Shown here piece after piece: positions 1 to 8,324 of a stretch of 41,485 nt of DNA. Under the pieces are notes generated by a model. The model saw only the letters and a list, made by a program, of their open reading frames with translations. It made no database searches and had not been told where the DNA came from. The stretch is from Chlorobiota bacterium (GTDB taxonomy: Bacteria; Bacteroidota; Ignavibacteria; OLB7), in assembly GCA_016788565.1 (NCBI GenBank), contig JAEUSP010000084.1:1-41485 (forward strand). Reading direction: 5' to 3'. The translations under genes were made by a program, and so were the position numbers. The stretch's first letter is position 1. Each line of letters starts with the position of its first letter.

Positions 1-127
1 TTCACCGACACCAGCCATTCTTCCACCCGCTACGGGGCTATCCAACCGAAATGTTTTCACGATCCCCAAGGCTTACGCCATTGGGCTATGTTGGCTGTCG
101 CCCCATTCGGGGCTTTGGTGGCTTCGC
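1..127. repeat. Long dispersed repeat, copy 1 (block X)
   Basis: This stretch is nearly identical to about 4876-5004: both run from TTCACCGACACCAGCCATTC to CCCCATTCGGGGCTTTGGTG in the same orientation. It contains the palindromes CCCCATTCGGGG and GCTTACGCCATTGGGC, so it looks like a REP-type structured repeat. No credible gene lies in it. The short frames that read through it share translated phrases with other copies, as expected of a repeat. Confidence 0.8.
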
Positions 128-133
128 TGTTCA

Positions 134-194
134 GTGGCTCAGGCTCATACTTCGACGGAGCTCAGCATGAGCGGCGGGCGGGGTTCGGTGGTGG
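134..194 (+). repeat. Dispersed palindromic repeat R1, copy 1
   Basis: Copy of a roughly 60-bp repeat with the core GCTCATACTTCGACG followed by GCTCAGCATGAGC. The GCTCAT/ATGAGC ends pair, giving a hairpin. Five further good copies and one fragment occur in the window. Confidence 0.8.
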
Positions 195-234
195 ACGCAA
201 GTTTTTTTCGGAACTCACGCCCCGTCATCACCCT

Positions 235-342
235 GTCATCGCGAGGAGTCTTCGACGAAGCGATCTCGCGGGTTTCTGGGAAGTCATCGGCCACACAGCC
301 AGCCGCGAGATCGCCACGTCGCTAATCGCTCCTCGCGATGAC
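235..342. repeat. 108-bp palindromic element with 14-bp inverted ends
   Basis: The ends are perfect inverted repeats: GTCATCGCGAGGAG at 235-248 and CTCCTCGCGATGAC at 329-342. Inside, GCGATCTCGCGG and CCGCGAGATCGC form a second inverted pair. There is no coding capacity. It resembles a MITE or a large bacterial palindromic unit. A truncated left half recurs at 4671-4745. Confidence 0.75.
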
Positions 343-361
343 GAAGAAGAGAGCCGCCCTG

Positions 362-424
362 TTCGGTGGCTCCACTCATACTTCGACGAAGCTCAGCATG
401 AGCGGCGGGCTGGGTTCGCTGGCG
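362..424 (+). repeat. Dispersed palindromic repeat R1, copy 2
   Basis: Same core as copy 1, with CTTCGACGAAGCTCAGC between the pairing arms, directly after the 108-bp palindromic element. Confidence 0.8.
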
Positions 425-600
425 GCTTTTCTTCAGCATTACTCCGTGCTTCAGCGCGGAACTTGTGAGGCCACCTCACATCCCCCTCTTCGGTTCCTTC
501 CCGGCTTTGGCTCCCTCTCCCACCCGACTAATGTGAGGCAACCAGCAGCACCACTTGTTTGGGAGAGGGCGGGGGGTGAGGGCAGGCAGCGGCGGCGGCT
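425..600. repeat. Long dispersed repeat, copy 1 (block Y)
   Basis: About 175 bp that recur with some divergence at 4482-4657 in the same orientation. Both copies contain CTCCCTCTCCCACCCGAC and, further on, TTTGGGAGAGGGCGGGG, which pair as a large hairpin. No gene is supported here. Confidence 0.75.
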
Positions 601-603
601 GGG

Positions 604-667
604 TTCGGTGGCTCACGCTCATACTTCGACGGGGCTCAGCATGAGCGGAGGGCGGGATTCGGAGGTG
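604..667 (+). repeat. Dispersed palindromic repeat R1, copy 3
   Basis: Third copy of the GCTCATACTTCGACG ... CAGCATGAGCGG unit. With blocks X and Y and the 108-bp palindrome, it makes 1-667 essentially pure repeat. Confidence 0.8.
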
Positions 668-726
668 GGTGCAGGGAGATTTCTACGGTGATTCGCTGTT
701 CGGCGAAAACTCCATCACTCTCTTCT

Positions 727-758
727 ATTCGACATTCGACATTCGGCACTCGACATTC
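727..758. repeat. Short near-tandem ATTCGAC repeat
   Basis: Three to four imperfect units of ATTCGAC / ATTCGGCACTCGAC lie head to tail upstream of the porQ-like gene. Its role is unknown. Confidence 0.5.
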
Positions 759-801
759 CAAGATTCCGTTGGCTTTGGAAAAATATCCCCCCACCGTTGG
801 C

Positions 802-831
802 TTGACAACCCCATTATGGCTTGGCTACTTT
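802..831 (+). promoter_or_regulatory. Possible promoter of the porQ-like gene
   Basis: TTGACA at 802-807 is a perfect -35 hexamer. TACTTT follows after 18 bp, and the TTTG just after it also partly fits the Bacteroidota -7 box. It lies about 70 bp upstream of the chosen start at 904. The call rests on motif match and position only. Confidence 0.4.
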
Positions 832-903
832 GCGTCTGTGGCCGAAGTCTGCTGTATATTCGCCGCAGTTCAGCCAGAACCTCCCGATACTAAACCAAGC
901 ATC

Positions 904-1839
904 ATGCGCATCCTTTCGCTTCTGTTCTTTCTGGTTTCGGCCTCCGCTGCCTTTGGCCAGCGCGCGTACGTGTATGATTTCCTCCGCAACGAATCCTCGG
1001 CCCGGGCGGCGGCGATGGGTGGGGCGTTCCTCACCGTCGGCGGGGATGTTTCCGGGATGTTCTACAACCCCGCATTGCTGAACACCATTGACTCATCGCA
1101 GGTCTCGCTGACGTTCCAGAAGCACTTGTTGGATATGAACAGCGGCTACGCAACCTTCACCACTGGGATTGAAGACGTTGGGCAGATTGGGGTGGGGGTC
1201 AATTACAACAGCTACGGTTCGTTCAACCGCACCGACCGCAACGGCCAAGCCGACGGTTCAACATTTGGCGCAAGCGACATCGCCTTCACGGTTGGGTGGG
1301 GAAGCACGCTGGGGGAAGGATTTTCTGCAGGGATTTCCGGCAGCTTCGTTAGCAGCACGATTGACAACGCAGGCTCCAGCGCGCTGGCGTTGGATGGCGG
1401 GCTGCTGTTTGAAGACACCGCCGCACGATTCCAGGCGGGGCTTTCGCTGCTTCATGTTGGCGGCCAGGTCTCGGCTTTTGGCGAAGAGAGTGAGGAGTTG
1501 CCAACCGATCTTCGGCTTGGCATTTCGCACCGGCTGCGCGGGTTGCCACTGCTGATTGCGTTGAACTTCACCCGATTGCTTGATCCGCAGGAAGATTTTT
1601 TCAACCGTTTTGCTTCGTTCTCGGTTGGTGGCGAATTCCGCTTATCGAACCCGCTTCGGTTGCGGCTTGGCTACAACAACCAAGTCCGCTCGGATGTAGC
1701 GTATGGCTCATCGAAAGGGCTGGGGGGATTGTCCGCCGGAATCGGAATCCTGGTGAAAGATTACCGTTTTGATTACGCTTTCAACAGCCTTGCGCGGCTT
1801 GGTGCGCAGCACCGCATCACCCTGAACGCAGCTTTCTAA
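904..1839 (+). CDS. porQ: PorQ-like outer-membrane protein (type IX secretion family)
   Basis: The predicted product is 311 residues. The frame is open further upstream, but the ATG at 904 starts a clear signal peptide (MRILSLLFFLVSASAAFGQ, cleavage after about residue 19), so this start is preferred. After it comes the pattern RNESSARAAAMGGAFLTVGG ... NPALLN, typical of the PorV/PorQ branch of FadL-like beta-barrels. Alternating amphipathic strands with aromatic and Gly-rich turns fill the rest, and the protein ends in Phe as outer-membrane barrels usually do. In type IX secretion, PorQ works with PorZ in attaching cargo at the cell surface. No other T9SS gene lies in the window, so the exact PorQ assignment is inferred from family resemblance. 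A generic PorV/UPF0164 barrel is the alternative. Confidence 0.7.
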   Translation: MRILSLLFFLVSASAAFGQRAYVYDFLRNESSARAAAMGGAFLTVGGDVSGMFYNPALLNTIDSSQVSLTFQKHLLDMNSGYATFTTGIEDVGQIGVGVNYNSYGSFNRTDRNGQADGSTFGASDIAFTVGWGSTLGEGFSAGISGSFVSSTIDNAGSSALALDGGLLFEDTAARFQAGLSLLHVGGQVSAFGEESEELPTDLRLGISHRLRGLPLLIALNFTRLLDPQEDFFNRFASFSVGGEFRLSNPLRLRLGYNNQVRSDVAYGSSKGLGGLSAGIGILVKDYRFDYAFNSLARLGAQHRITLNAAF

Positions 1840-1848
1840 CGTTTCATC

Positions 1849-2010
1849 ATGCGTTGGTTCCTTTCGCTTCCGCTCCATTTCCAGATTGCTGCTGCTGGCA
1901 TGGCCGTTCTGCTGGTGGCCCTTGCCGTGAAGAAGATGCTGAAGCTCTTCTTCCTGCTGATTATTCTGGTGGTGATTCTTGCGTTGATCTACCCGTTGTT
2001 CAACTATTAG
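1849..2010 (+). CDS. Small two-helix membrane protein, unknown function
   Basis: A 53-residue frame begins 9 bp after the porQ-like stop, in the same reading frame and strand. It starts MRWFLSLPLHFQ, followed by two hydrophobic segments (about residues 10-27 and 33-50) separated by a basic KKMLK turn, and ends in NY. A hairpin of two membrane helices is therefore likely. Tight spacing after porQ and before mgtE suggests co-transcription. No family is recognised. It could be a chance frame, but its composition is strongly membrane-like. Confidence 0.5.
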   Translation: MRWFLSLPLHFQIAAAGMAVLLVALAVKKMLKLFFLLIILVVILALIYPLFNY

Positions 2011-2076
2011 CCGCCGCTGCCGCAATATCTTGCGTTCCATTTCTCGTCCTTCCCACCGCTTAGCACACACTGCCTG

Positions 2077-3456
2077 ATGATTGAAAAACTGCTTCGGCCG
2101 GAGCTACAGGACCTAATTGCTGTTGGCGATTTCGAGACCTTCCGCGACATCATTGAAGATTGGGAACCGGCGGACTTTGCTGCCCTTGTGGACGAGCTTT
2201 CCGAAGAGGAACAGCTTGCGGTGTTCCGCAACATTGACACCCCGGTGGCATCGGCAATGTTTGCCCACCTTGATTTGGCGCAGCAGTATGAGTTAATCGC
2301 CCAGCTCCCCTACGATAACGTCCGCAACATCCTGAACGCAATGCCGCCGGACGACCGCACGGCGTTGCTGGAAGGGCTTCCCGAGGAGTCCGCCGAGAAG
2401 CTGATGCGGATGCTGACCCGTGAGGAGCGCACCGTTGCCGAGACGCTGCTATCCTACCCCGAAAACAGCGTTGGCCGTTTGATGACCCCCGACTTCCTTG
2501 CCCTGAGGCCCGACTGGACTGTTCGGCAAGTGCTGGATTATATCCGCCGCCAAGCAAAAGATATCGAGACGCTGGATTGGATTTATGTGGTAGATGACGA
2601 GGAGCGATTGATTGACGACATCCGCATCCAAGAATTCCTGATTGCACCGCTGTACGCTACGGTCCGCTCCATCATGGATAACCAGTACGTGCAGCTTTCA
2701 GTGATGGATGACCAAGAGTCGGCAATCGAGAGCTTCCGGAAATATGACCGCACCGCGCTTCCGGTTGTGGACAACGTTGGCGTGATGGTCGGCATCGTTA
2801 CCGTGGATGACGTGCTGGATGTGGTGGAAGAAGAAGCCACCGAGGACATCCAGAAATTCGGTGGCCAGGAAGCATTAGATGAACCGTACATTGACACCCC
2901 AATTCTTCAGCTTGTGAAGAAGCGGGCAACGTGGCTGGTGGTGTTGTTCTTGGGTGAGATGATGACCGCCACCGCCATGCAGTACTTTGAAGAAGAGTTA
3001 GCACGCGCCATTGTGCTTGCTTCCTTTGTCCCGCTGATTATTTCCAGTGGCGGAAACTCCGGCTCGCAGGCGGCAACCTTGATTATTCGCGCAATGGCAC
3101 TGGGTGAATTCCGGTTGAAAGATTGGTGGATGGTGATGCGCCGCGAACTCTTTTCCGGGGTGGTGCTTGGAATGATCCTCGGGATCATCGGCTTCTGCCG
3201 AATTGCGGTGTGGCACACCCTGTTTGATTACTACCCACAGCATTGGGCGTTGCTTGGATTGACGGTGAGCGTGTCGCTGGTCTGCATTGTCCTGTTCGGA
3301 ACCATCGTCGGCTCGATGCTGCCGTTTATTCTGAAGCGGCTGGGGCTGGACCCCGCAACGTCGTCGGCCCCGTTTGTGGCAACGCTGGTTGATGTGACAG
3401 GGTTGGTGATCTACTTCACCATCGCCTTGATGATCCTTCACGGAACATTGCTCTAA
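2077..3456 (+). CDS. mgtE: Magnesium transporter MgtE
   Basis: The 459 residues match the usual family length and order. An N-terminal helical Mg2+-sensing domain (about 1-130, rich in Asp/Glu) is followed by two CBS domains (about 135-255, with SVGRLMTPDFLALRPDWTV and LPVVDNVGVMVGIVTVDDVL), a connecting helix and a five-helix membrane domain (about 285-459). The conserved pore-region motif SSGGNSGSQAATLIIRAMA is at about 323-341. MgtE is a homodimeric inner-membrane Mg2+ channel that closes when the cytosolic domains bind Mg2+. The next gene starts 5 bp after its stop, so the two are probably co-transcribed. Confidence 0.95.
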   Translation: MIEKLLRPELQDLIAVGDFETFRDIIEDWEPADFAALVDELSEEEQLAVFRNIDTPVASAMFAHLDLAQQYELIAQLPYDNVRNILNAMPPDDRTALLEGLPEESAEKLMRMLTREERTVAETLLSYPENSVGRLMTPDFLALRPDWTVRQVLDYIRRQAKDIETLDWIYVVDDEERLIDDIRIQEFLIAPLYATVRSIMDNQYVQLSVMDDQESAIESFRKYDRTALPVVDNVGVMVGIVTVDDVLDVVEEEATEDIQKFGGQEALDEPYIDTPILQLVKKRATWLVVLFLGEMMTATAMQYFEEELARAIVLASFVPLIISSGGNSGSQAATLIIRAMALGEFRLKDWWMVMRRELFSGVVLGMILGIIGFCRIAVWHTLFDYYPQHWALLGLTVSVSLVCIVLFGTIVGSMLPFILKRLGLDPATSSAPFVATLVDVTGLVIYFTIALMILHGTLL

Positions 3457-3460
3457 CTGC

Positions 3461-4426
3461 ATGATCCCCGTCACCATCATCACTGGCTTCCTTGGCTCCG
3501 GCAAAACAACGTTGCTGAACAACATCTTGCGCGGGGATCACGGCGTTCGGTTTGGGGTGATCCAGAATGAGTTCAGCGATGTTGGGATTGATGCCGAACT
3601 CACCGTCCAAGTGGATGCCGACATCTACGAACTGAACAACGGCTGCCTGTGCTGCACCGTGCAAGATGACCTGCTTCGCGTGGTGGACGACTTGCTGGAA
3701 CGGCGCAATCGTTTGGATCACCTGCTGATTGAAACCACCGGAATGGCCATTCCCGCCGCAACCATTATCTCACTGCTGAATCACCCCGAATATGCGCAGA
3801 GCTTCCGGCTGGATGGAGTGATTGCCCTGGCCGATGCCTGCCACCTTCCCGGACAGCTTGCCACAACCGAAGAAGCCGCCCAGCAGCTTGCGTATGCCGA
3901 TCTGATCTTGCTCAACAAAATTGACCTTGCCAGCGATGCCATGCTTGCCGAAGTCGAATCGCAGGTTCGCGGAATCAATCCGTTGGCGCAGATTCGGCGG
4001 GTGGAGCAAGCGGCGGTGGATGTTAGTGAAATGCTGTCGGTCGGTGGTTTTGGCGCGACGGAAATAATGCAGCAGCAGGAGGGAGGAGGGGAGCATCACC
4101 ACCACACGCATCAATCGCAGATTGGCTCGGTTGGAGTAGTGATTCCCGGGCAGATGAACCTGCTGGCGTTCGAGGCATGGATTGATCTGCTGCTGGCACT
4201 GAACCATGAAAATATCTTCCGAATGAAGGGGGTGCTGAACCTTCCCGGGGCATCGCGAAGGTACGTGCTGCAAGGGGTGCACCGCCTTTGGAGCGGCCAG
4301 TACGGAAACCCCTGGGGTGAAGCCGAGCGCGCCAACCGCATTGTGTTCATCGGGAAAAATCTGAATGCCGAGCAGCTGAAGCAAGGGGTGCGGAGTTGTT
4401 TGATGGTGGAGAGCGGTGGGCGGTGA
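3461..4426 (+). CDS. CobW/COG0523-family GTP-binding metallochaperone
   Basis: A 321-residue P-loop GTPase of the G3E family. Visible are the Walker A motif GFLGSGKTT (residues 9-17), the family metal-binding motif CLCC (62-65) in NNGCLCCTVQDDL, ETTG (91-94) and the guanine-specificity motif NKID (152-155). A His-rich linker EHHHHTHQ (211-218) leads into the CobW C-terminal domain (about 225-315). COG0523 proteins deliver metals, often Zn2+, to target enzymes using GTP. The linker and CLCC motif fit zinc or cobalt handling, but the client is unknown. Translation is probably coupled to mgtE (4-bp gap). The generic name is safer than cobW because no cobalamin genes are nearby. Confidence 0.88.
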   Translation: MIPVTIITGFLGSGKTTLLNNILRGDHGVRFGVIQNEFSDVGIDAELTVQVDADIYELNNGCLCCTVQDDLLRVVDDLLERRNRLDHLLIETTGMAIPAATIISLLNHPEYAQSFRLDGVIALADACHLPGQLATTEEAAQQLAYADLILLNKIDLASDAMLAEVESQVRGINPLAQIRRVEQAAVDVSEMLSVGGFGATEIMQQQEGGGEHHHHTHQSQIGSVGVVIPGQMNLLAFEAWIDLLLALNHENIFRMKGVLNLPGASRRYVLQGVHRLWSGQYGNPWGEAERANRIVFIGKNLNAEQLKQGVRSCLMVESGGR

Positions 4427-4481
4427 TCGGGGGGCTGGATTTGTGGTGGGCATTAGTCAGTGGTCAGTGGTCAGTGGTTAG

Positions 4482-4657
4482 TGGGGGCTTCTCTTTAGCA
4501 TTACTCCGAGCTTCAGCGCGGGGATTGAGTGCCACCTCACTTCCACTCTTCTTCAATTCCTTACTTGGCTTTGGCTCCCTCTCCCACCCGACGGATGTGA
4601 GGCAACCAGAACTATACTCCGTTTGGGAGAGGGCGGGGGGTGAGGGCAGGCAAGCGA
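4482..4657. repeat. Long dispersed repeat, copy 2 (block Y)
   Basis: Direct repeat of 425-600 with scattered substitutions and small indels. It shares TTAGCATTACTCCG-like, TTTGGCTCCCTCTCCCACCC and GGGAGAGGGCGGGGGG segments. It starts the repeat block between the CobW gene and paaA. No gene is seen in 4427-5328. Confidence 0.75.
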
Positions 4658-4670
4658 AACCCAACGCGCT

Positions 4671-4745
4671 GTCATCGCCCCGACGAGTCGGGGTCCTTGA
4701 CAAGGAGTCTTCGACGAAGCGATCTCGCGGGTTTCTGGGAAGGCA
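4671..4745. repeat. Truncated copy of the 108-bp palindromic element
   Basis: It begins with GTCATCGC, then carries an inserted CCCGACGAGTCGGGG mini-palindrome. It continues with GGAGTCTTCGACGAAGCGAT and CTCGCGGGTTTCTGGGAAG as at 245-283. The right inverted end is missing. Confidence 0.65.
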
Positions 4746-4786
4746 TCGGACACCGTGCTGGCTACCAGATGGGCTTCTTGTTTTTA

Positions 4787-5004
4787 GCCCCGAATGGGGC
4801 GGTAGTCCCATAGCCCAGCGGCGCAAGCCCTGGGAACATCGCGCACATCAACAACCCACAGCCCCGAATGGGGCGACAGAGTTCACCGACACCAGCCATT
4901 CTTCCGCCCGCTACGGGGCTATCCAATCCTGATGTTCGCGCAATCACCCAAGGCTTACGCCATTGGGCTAAGCTGGCTGTCGCCCCATTCGGGGCTTTGG
5001 TGGC
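4787..5004. repeat. Long dispersed repeat, copy 2 (block X) with inverted flank
   Basis: 4876-5004 repeats 1-127. Upstream, the inverted motifs GCCCCGAATGGGGC and CCCAGCGGCGCAAGCCCTGGG (about 4787-4845) pair with the forward motifs at 4950-4998. The whole is a mosaic of opposed REP-like hairpins. Confidence 0.7.
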
Positions 5005-5012
5005 CGCGCGGC

Positions 5013-5071
5013 TCGGTGGCTCACGCTCATACTTCGACGGAGCTTCAGCATGAGCGGCGGGCTGGGTTCGG
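5013..5071 (+). repeat. Dispersed palindromic repeat R1, copy 4
   Basis: Matches copies 1-3 (GCTCATACTTCGACGGAGC then CAGCATGAGCGGCGGGCTGG), directly after block X as in the first repeat cluster. The remaining 257 bp before paaA show no gene. Confidence 0.8.
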
Positions 5072-5328
5072 AATCATTCGCTCTTGCTTCTACTTCCTAC
5101 TTCCTTCCTCCTGCTTCCTCTCTCACCCGAAAAAAGCACGAAAAAACAGTGACCTCCGTCAGTGTTGCCAGCTCGGCGGGGGGCGTATGTTTATTGTAAC
5201 GGTTGAACTGTCTGCCGCAGTTTTCTTCTTTGCGTAACTTGCCCGCCATCTGAAAATCATCTTCCGAAAACCTTCGGAAGCAACGCTAATCCAGCATCCA
5301 ACCAGCAATCCCACACGGAGCACCAGCG

Positions 5329-6312
5329 ATGTACGGAAATCTTTCAATAGTTGACACACCGGTCGGCCAGCAACCTGCCGACGATCCTGAACTTCTTGCC
5401 GCGTTCGAGGCACGCATTGATCGTGGGGAAAAGATTGAGCCGCACGATTGGATGCCCGCCGAATATCGCCGCCAACTGATCCGAATGATCGAGCAGCACG
5501 CCCACTCCGAAATCATCGGCGCGCTGCCGGAAGGGACTTGGATCACCCGCGCCCCAGGCTTCAAACGGAAAATGGCGTTGATGGCAAAAGTGCAAGATGA
5601 AGTTGGCCACGCCCAGCTTCTGTACAGCGCGGCCGAAACGCTTGGCAAACCGCGCGAGGCAATGATTGATGACCTGCTGAACGGCAAATCCAAATACTCC
5701 AACGTCTTCAATTATCCAGCCGTCACCTGGGCTGATACCGCCGTGATTGCTTGGCTGATTGATGCCGGGGCAATCATCAACCAACACACCAACGCAAAGG
5801 GGAGCTACGGCCCATACTGCCGCGCCCTGGATCGCATCTGCATCGAGGAATCATTCCACCTGAAATATGGCTACGACAACGTTGTCACCCTGGCAACCGG
5901 AACACCAACCCAACGGGCAATGCTGCAAGAAGCATTGAACCGCTGGTGGCGGCCAATCATGCACTTCCATGGCCCCCCCGACAAGGCCTCGCAGCACACC
6001 GAAAAATTAGTCCGCTGGAAAGTGAAAATGGCCACCAACGACGAGATGCGCCAGGAATTCCTTGAAAGCTACGTCCCAAAAATCTGGGACTTAGGGCTTA
6101 CCGTCCCCGACCCCAACCTCCGGAAAAACTCTGAGACCGGGCAATGGGAGTTCAGCGACCCCGATTGGGATGAGTTCAAGCGGGTCATCAACGGCAACGG
6201 CCCTTGCAATGCCGAGCGGCTTGCGGTCCGCCGGATGGCCGAAGAACAAGGCCGCTGGGTTCGCCAAGCACTTCGCAAACCCAACCACGCCTACGTTGCG
6301 CCGTTGTCGTAA
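5329..6312 (+). CDS. paaA: 1,2-phenylacetyl-CoA epoxidase catalytic subunit PaaA
   Basis: The 327 residues fit the usual PaaA length (about 310-330). PaaA is the diiron oxygenase subunit that epoxidises the ring of phenylacetyl-CoA in the aerobic hybrid phenylacetate pathway, in complex with PaaC and PaaB. The carboxylate-bridged diiron helices are visible: [17 protein letters not shown] (about 54-70) and [13 protein letters not shown] (about 86-98, a DExxH motif), then [14 protein letters not shown] (about 169-182). The C-terminal half ([21 protein letters not shown]) is also characteristic. It heads paaABCD, although paaB starts 351 bp away because of a repeat-containing gap. Confidence 0.95.
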   Translation: MYGNLSIVDTPVGQQPADDPELLAAFEARIDRGEKIEPHDWMPAEYRRQLIRMIEQHAHSEIIGALPEGTWITRAPGFKRKMALMAKVQDEVGHAQLLYSAAETLGKPREAMIDDLLNGKSKYSNVFNYPAVTWADTAVIAWLIDAGAIINQHTNAKGSYGPYCRALDRICIEESFHLKYGYDNVVTLATGTPTQRAMLQEALNRWWRPIMHFHGPPDKASQHTEKLVRWKVKMATNDEMRQEFLESYVPKIWDLGLTVPDPNLRKNSETGQWEFSDPDWDEFKRVINGNGPCNAERLAVRRMAEEQGRWVRQALRKPNHAYVAPLS

Positions 6313-6395
6313 CTCAGCGTCTGCTCCGTAAAATTTACGGCTCAATTATAGGTAGCGTGCGAAGGGGACACCTCCAGTTCTCCCTCTAAACATTT

Positions 6396-6413
6396 CCCCC
6401 CAGAATTGGGGGG
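6396..6413. other. G/C-only hairpin in the paaA-paaB gap
   Basis: CCCCCC, loop AGAATT, GGGGGG. It has no T-tract, so it is not a clear terminator. With an R1 copy and the weak CCGTAAA/TTTACGG inverted repeat at 6326-6340, it occupies the 351-bp gap between paaA and paaB, where no gene is seen. Confidence 0.4.
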
Positions 6414-6457
6414 ACGCGAAGCTCGCCAGAGCGGAGCAGGGGGGGCGGATTTGCAGT

Positions 6458-6517
6458 TCGGTGGCTCCGTTCATATTTCGACGGGGCTTAGCATGAGGGG
6501 GAGGGCGAGATTCGGTG
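6458..6517 (+). repeat. Dispersed palindromic repeat R1, copy 5 (between paaA and paaB)
   Basis: A diverged copy (TTCATATTTCGACGGGGCTTAGCATGAGG) in the same orientation as copies 1-4. Its position inside the paa gene cluster suggests insertion into a formerly compact operon. Confidence 0.7.
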
Positions 6518-6663
6518 ATTGTTGCACCCTAACCATGATGAGTAAAGTTTGCAAGGCACGGAGAGTGACCACACACATAGAGCGCAGTCCTGTATCTGGT
6601 GTGTTTCCCCCCTCGGTGCCTTTTTTGTTCCTTGTAGAAAAACCAACGAACGACCCATCCAGC

Positions 6664-7065
6664 ATGACCATTCAATCGCTTGACCCTCGCATCACACGAG
6701 CAGGAATCCCTACCGAAGATTCCAGACCCTTAGAACCGAAAGAAGACCTTGACCAGTTCGAGACGTGGGAAGTATTCCACCAGCAGAAACGGGGGGGCCA
6801 CCCAGAACACGCTGGTTCGCTTCACGCGCCCAATGCCCAGCTTGCATTGGTGATGGCCAAGGAGCAATATGCCCGCCGATTCAAATGCGTTGGAATCTGG
6901 GTAGTCCGCACCGCCGACATCCTGACGTTAAGCACCGAAGATGAAGACATCTTTGTCACCAACTCCGAGAAGAAATACCGCGATGCCGGCGGATACCGCG
7001 TTGGCAATCGGGTAAGCGCATTCAAGCAACAACAAGCACAAGCCAATGCCGAGGGCACCCCATGA
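6664..7065 (+). CDS. paaB: 1,2-phenylacetyl-CoA epoxidase subunit PaaB
   Basis: The frame is open upstream into the repeat. The ATG at 6664 gives a 133-residue protein of normal design and is preferred. The PaaB signature is clear: WEVFHQQKRGGHPEHAGSLH (about residues 33-52), then NAQLALVMAKEQYARR and a C-terminal KYRDAGGYRVG. PaaB is the small non-catalytic subunit that bridges PaaAC heterodimers in the epoxidase. Its stop overlaps the paaC start (ATGA), indicating translational coupling. Confidence 0.92.
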   Translation: MTIQSLDPRITRAGIPTEDSRPLEPKEDLDQFETWEVFHQQKRGGHPEHAGSLHAPNAQLALVMAKEQYARRFKCVGIWVVRTADILTLSTEDEDIFVTNSEKKYRDAGGYRVGNRVSAFKQQQAQANAEGTP

Positions 7066-7829
7066 ACGAAGCAGCAATCAACAACCTGATTACTCAATTT
7101 GCGGATGATGCGCTTATCATCGCTCATCGCAACTCCGAGTGGACTGGCTTGGGTCCGCTTTTAGAAGAGGACATCGCCTTTTCCTCCATTGCCCAGGATA
7201 AGCTGGGGCACGCGCAAGCACTCTACAACATCCTGCACACCAATTTCGGTGGGCCGTCCCCCGATGCCGGTGCCTTCACCCGCGACGAGTCGCAGTTCCG
7301 TTGCTGTCACCTTGTGGAGCTTCCCATCGGCGACTACGCCTTCAGTCTGATGCGCCACTTCCTGTACGATGCAGCCGAGTGGGTCCGGTACGAGGCGTTG
7401 GAGTCATCCACGTTTGTGCCGCTGGCGCAGCTTGCGCGGAAGATCAAAGGGGAGATCAAGTATCACCTGTTTCATGCAAAAACGTGGGTGGTGCAGCTTG
7501 GCGCGCAAGGGAACGAAGAAAGCCACGCCCGAATGCAATCGGCATTGAACGAGACGTTCGCGCTGGCGTTGGGGATGTTCGAGCCATCGGAGTTTGACGG
7601 CGAGCTTGCCGCTGCCGGAATCTACCCGGGCGAGCAGCAGGTTCAGCAACGCTGGTTGGAGCTTATCGCGCCGGTGATAGAGCAAGCCACATTGCAGCTT
7701 CCGTCGGTAGAAGAAATTGACCGCTCGGCAAGCTATGGTGGAAGGAAAGGATACCACACCGAGCATCTGCAGCCGATGTTGAACGAGATGACGGAGGTCT
7801 ATCGAATTGACCCAACAGCCGAGTGGTAA
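7062..7829 (+). CDS. paaC: 1,2-phenylacetyl-CoA epoxidase structural subunit PaaC
   Basis: A 255-residue ferritin-like four-helix protein, the normal length. It has RNSEWTGLGPLLEEDIAFSS followed by IAQDKLGHAQALYNIL, and later EIKYHLFHAKTWVVQLGAQG, all typical of PaaC. PaaC is homologous to PaaA but does not carry the working diiron centre. It stabilises PaaA and completes the substrate channel. The start overlaps paaB by 4 bp, and paaD begins 12 bp after its stop. Confidence 0.94.
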   Translation: MNEAAINNLITQFADDALIIAHRNSEWTGLGPLLEEDIAFSSIAQDKLGHAQALYNILHTNFGGPSPDAGAFTRDESQFRCCHLVELPIGDYAFSLMRHFLYDAAEWVRYEALESSTFVPLAQLARKIKGEIKYHLFHAKTWVVQLGAQGNEESHARMQSALNETFALALGMFEPSEFDGELAAAGIYPGEQQVQQRWLELIAPVIEQATLQLPSVEEIDRSASYGGRKGYHTEHLQPMLNEMTEVYRIDPTAEW

Positions 7830-7841
7830 GGATGATGCATA

Positions 7842-8324
7842 ATGCCCACAGTTAACGAAATCTGGGAAGCATTGAAATCGGTGAAAGACCCCGAGATACC
7901 GACCATTTCACTGGTTGATCTTGGGGTCATCACCGCCGTTAGCCTTGACGATGCTGGAATCCCGCACGTGCGGATGACCCCAACCTTTGTCGGCTGCCCG
8001 GCAATGGATTTCATGCAGCAGCAAGTGCGCGAACGCCTTGCCCAGCTTGGCTTCCCGCACAGCGACGTGCAGATGACGTTCGAGGATGAGTGGAACACCA
8101 ACAAGATCACCGAGGAAGGGTTGCGGGCCTTGAACCAGCACGGTCTTGCGCCGCCACCCCGCTACGAAGGGGTGTTAGAATTGGAGGTGCTGAACAACAC
8201 CCCATGCCCATATTGCAAAAGCCACAACACCACACTTCACTCACCATTTGGTCCCACGCTCTGCCGTTCGCTGCACTACTGCAACAACTGCCGCCAAGCG
8301 TTTGAGGGGTTCAAGCCGGTGTAA
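7842..8324 (+). CDS. paaD: PaaD, MIP18-family maturation factor of the epoxidase
   Basis: The 160 residues comprise an N-terminal MIP18/DUF59 domain (VKDPEIPTISLVDLGVI at about 13-29; GCPAMDFMQQQV) and a C-terminal zinc-ribbon-like tail with CPYC (about 124-127), a further Cys and CNNC near the end. Members of this family act in Fe-S or diiron-protein maturation and are needed for phenylacetate oxidation. The Cys tail is the normal PaaD feature. The expected next gene, the reductase paaE, does not follow. Instead the sequence becomes AT-rich, so the operon may have been cut here or paaE may lie elsewhere. Confidence 0.92.
   Translation: MPTVNEIWEALKSVKDPEIPTISLVDLGVITAVSLDDAGIPHVRMTPTFVGCPAMDFMQQQVRERLAQLGFPHSDVQMTFEDEWNTNKITEEGLRALNQHGLAPPPRYEGVLELEVLNNTPCPYCKSHNTTLHSPFGPTLCRSLHYCNNCRQAFEGFKPV

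Noticed and set aside
4396-4932. 178-codon frame overlapping the end of the CobW gene
   Set aside because: It runs through blocks Y and X and the palindromic element, so it is repeat-encoded.
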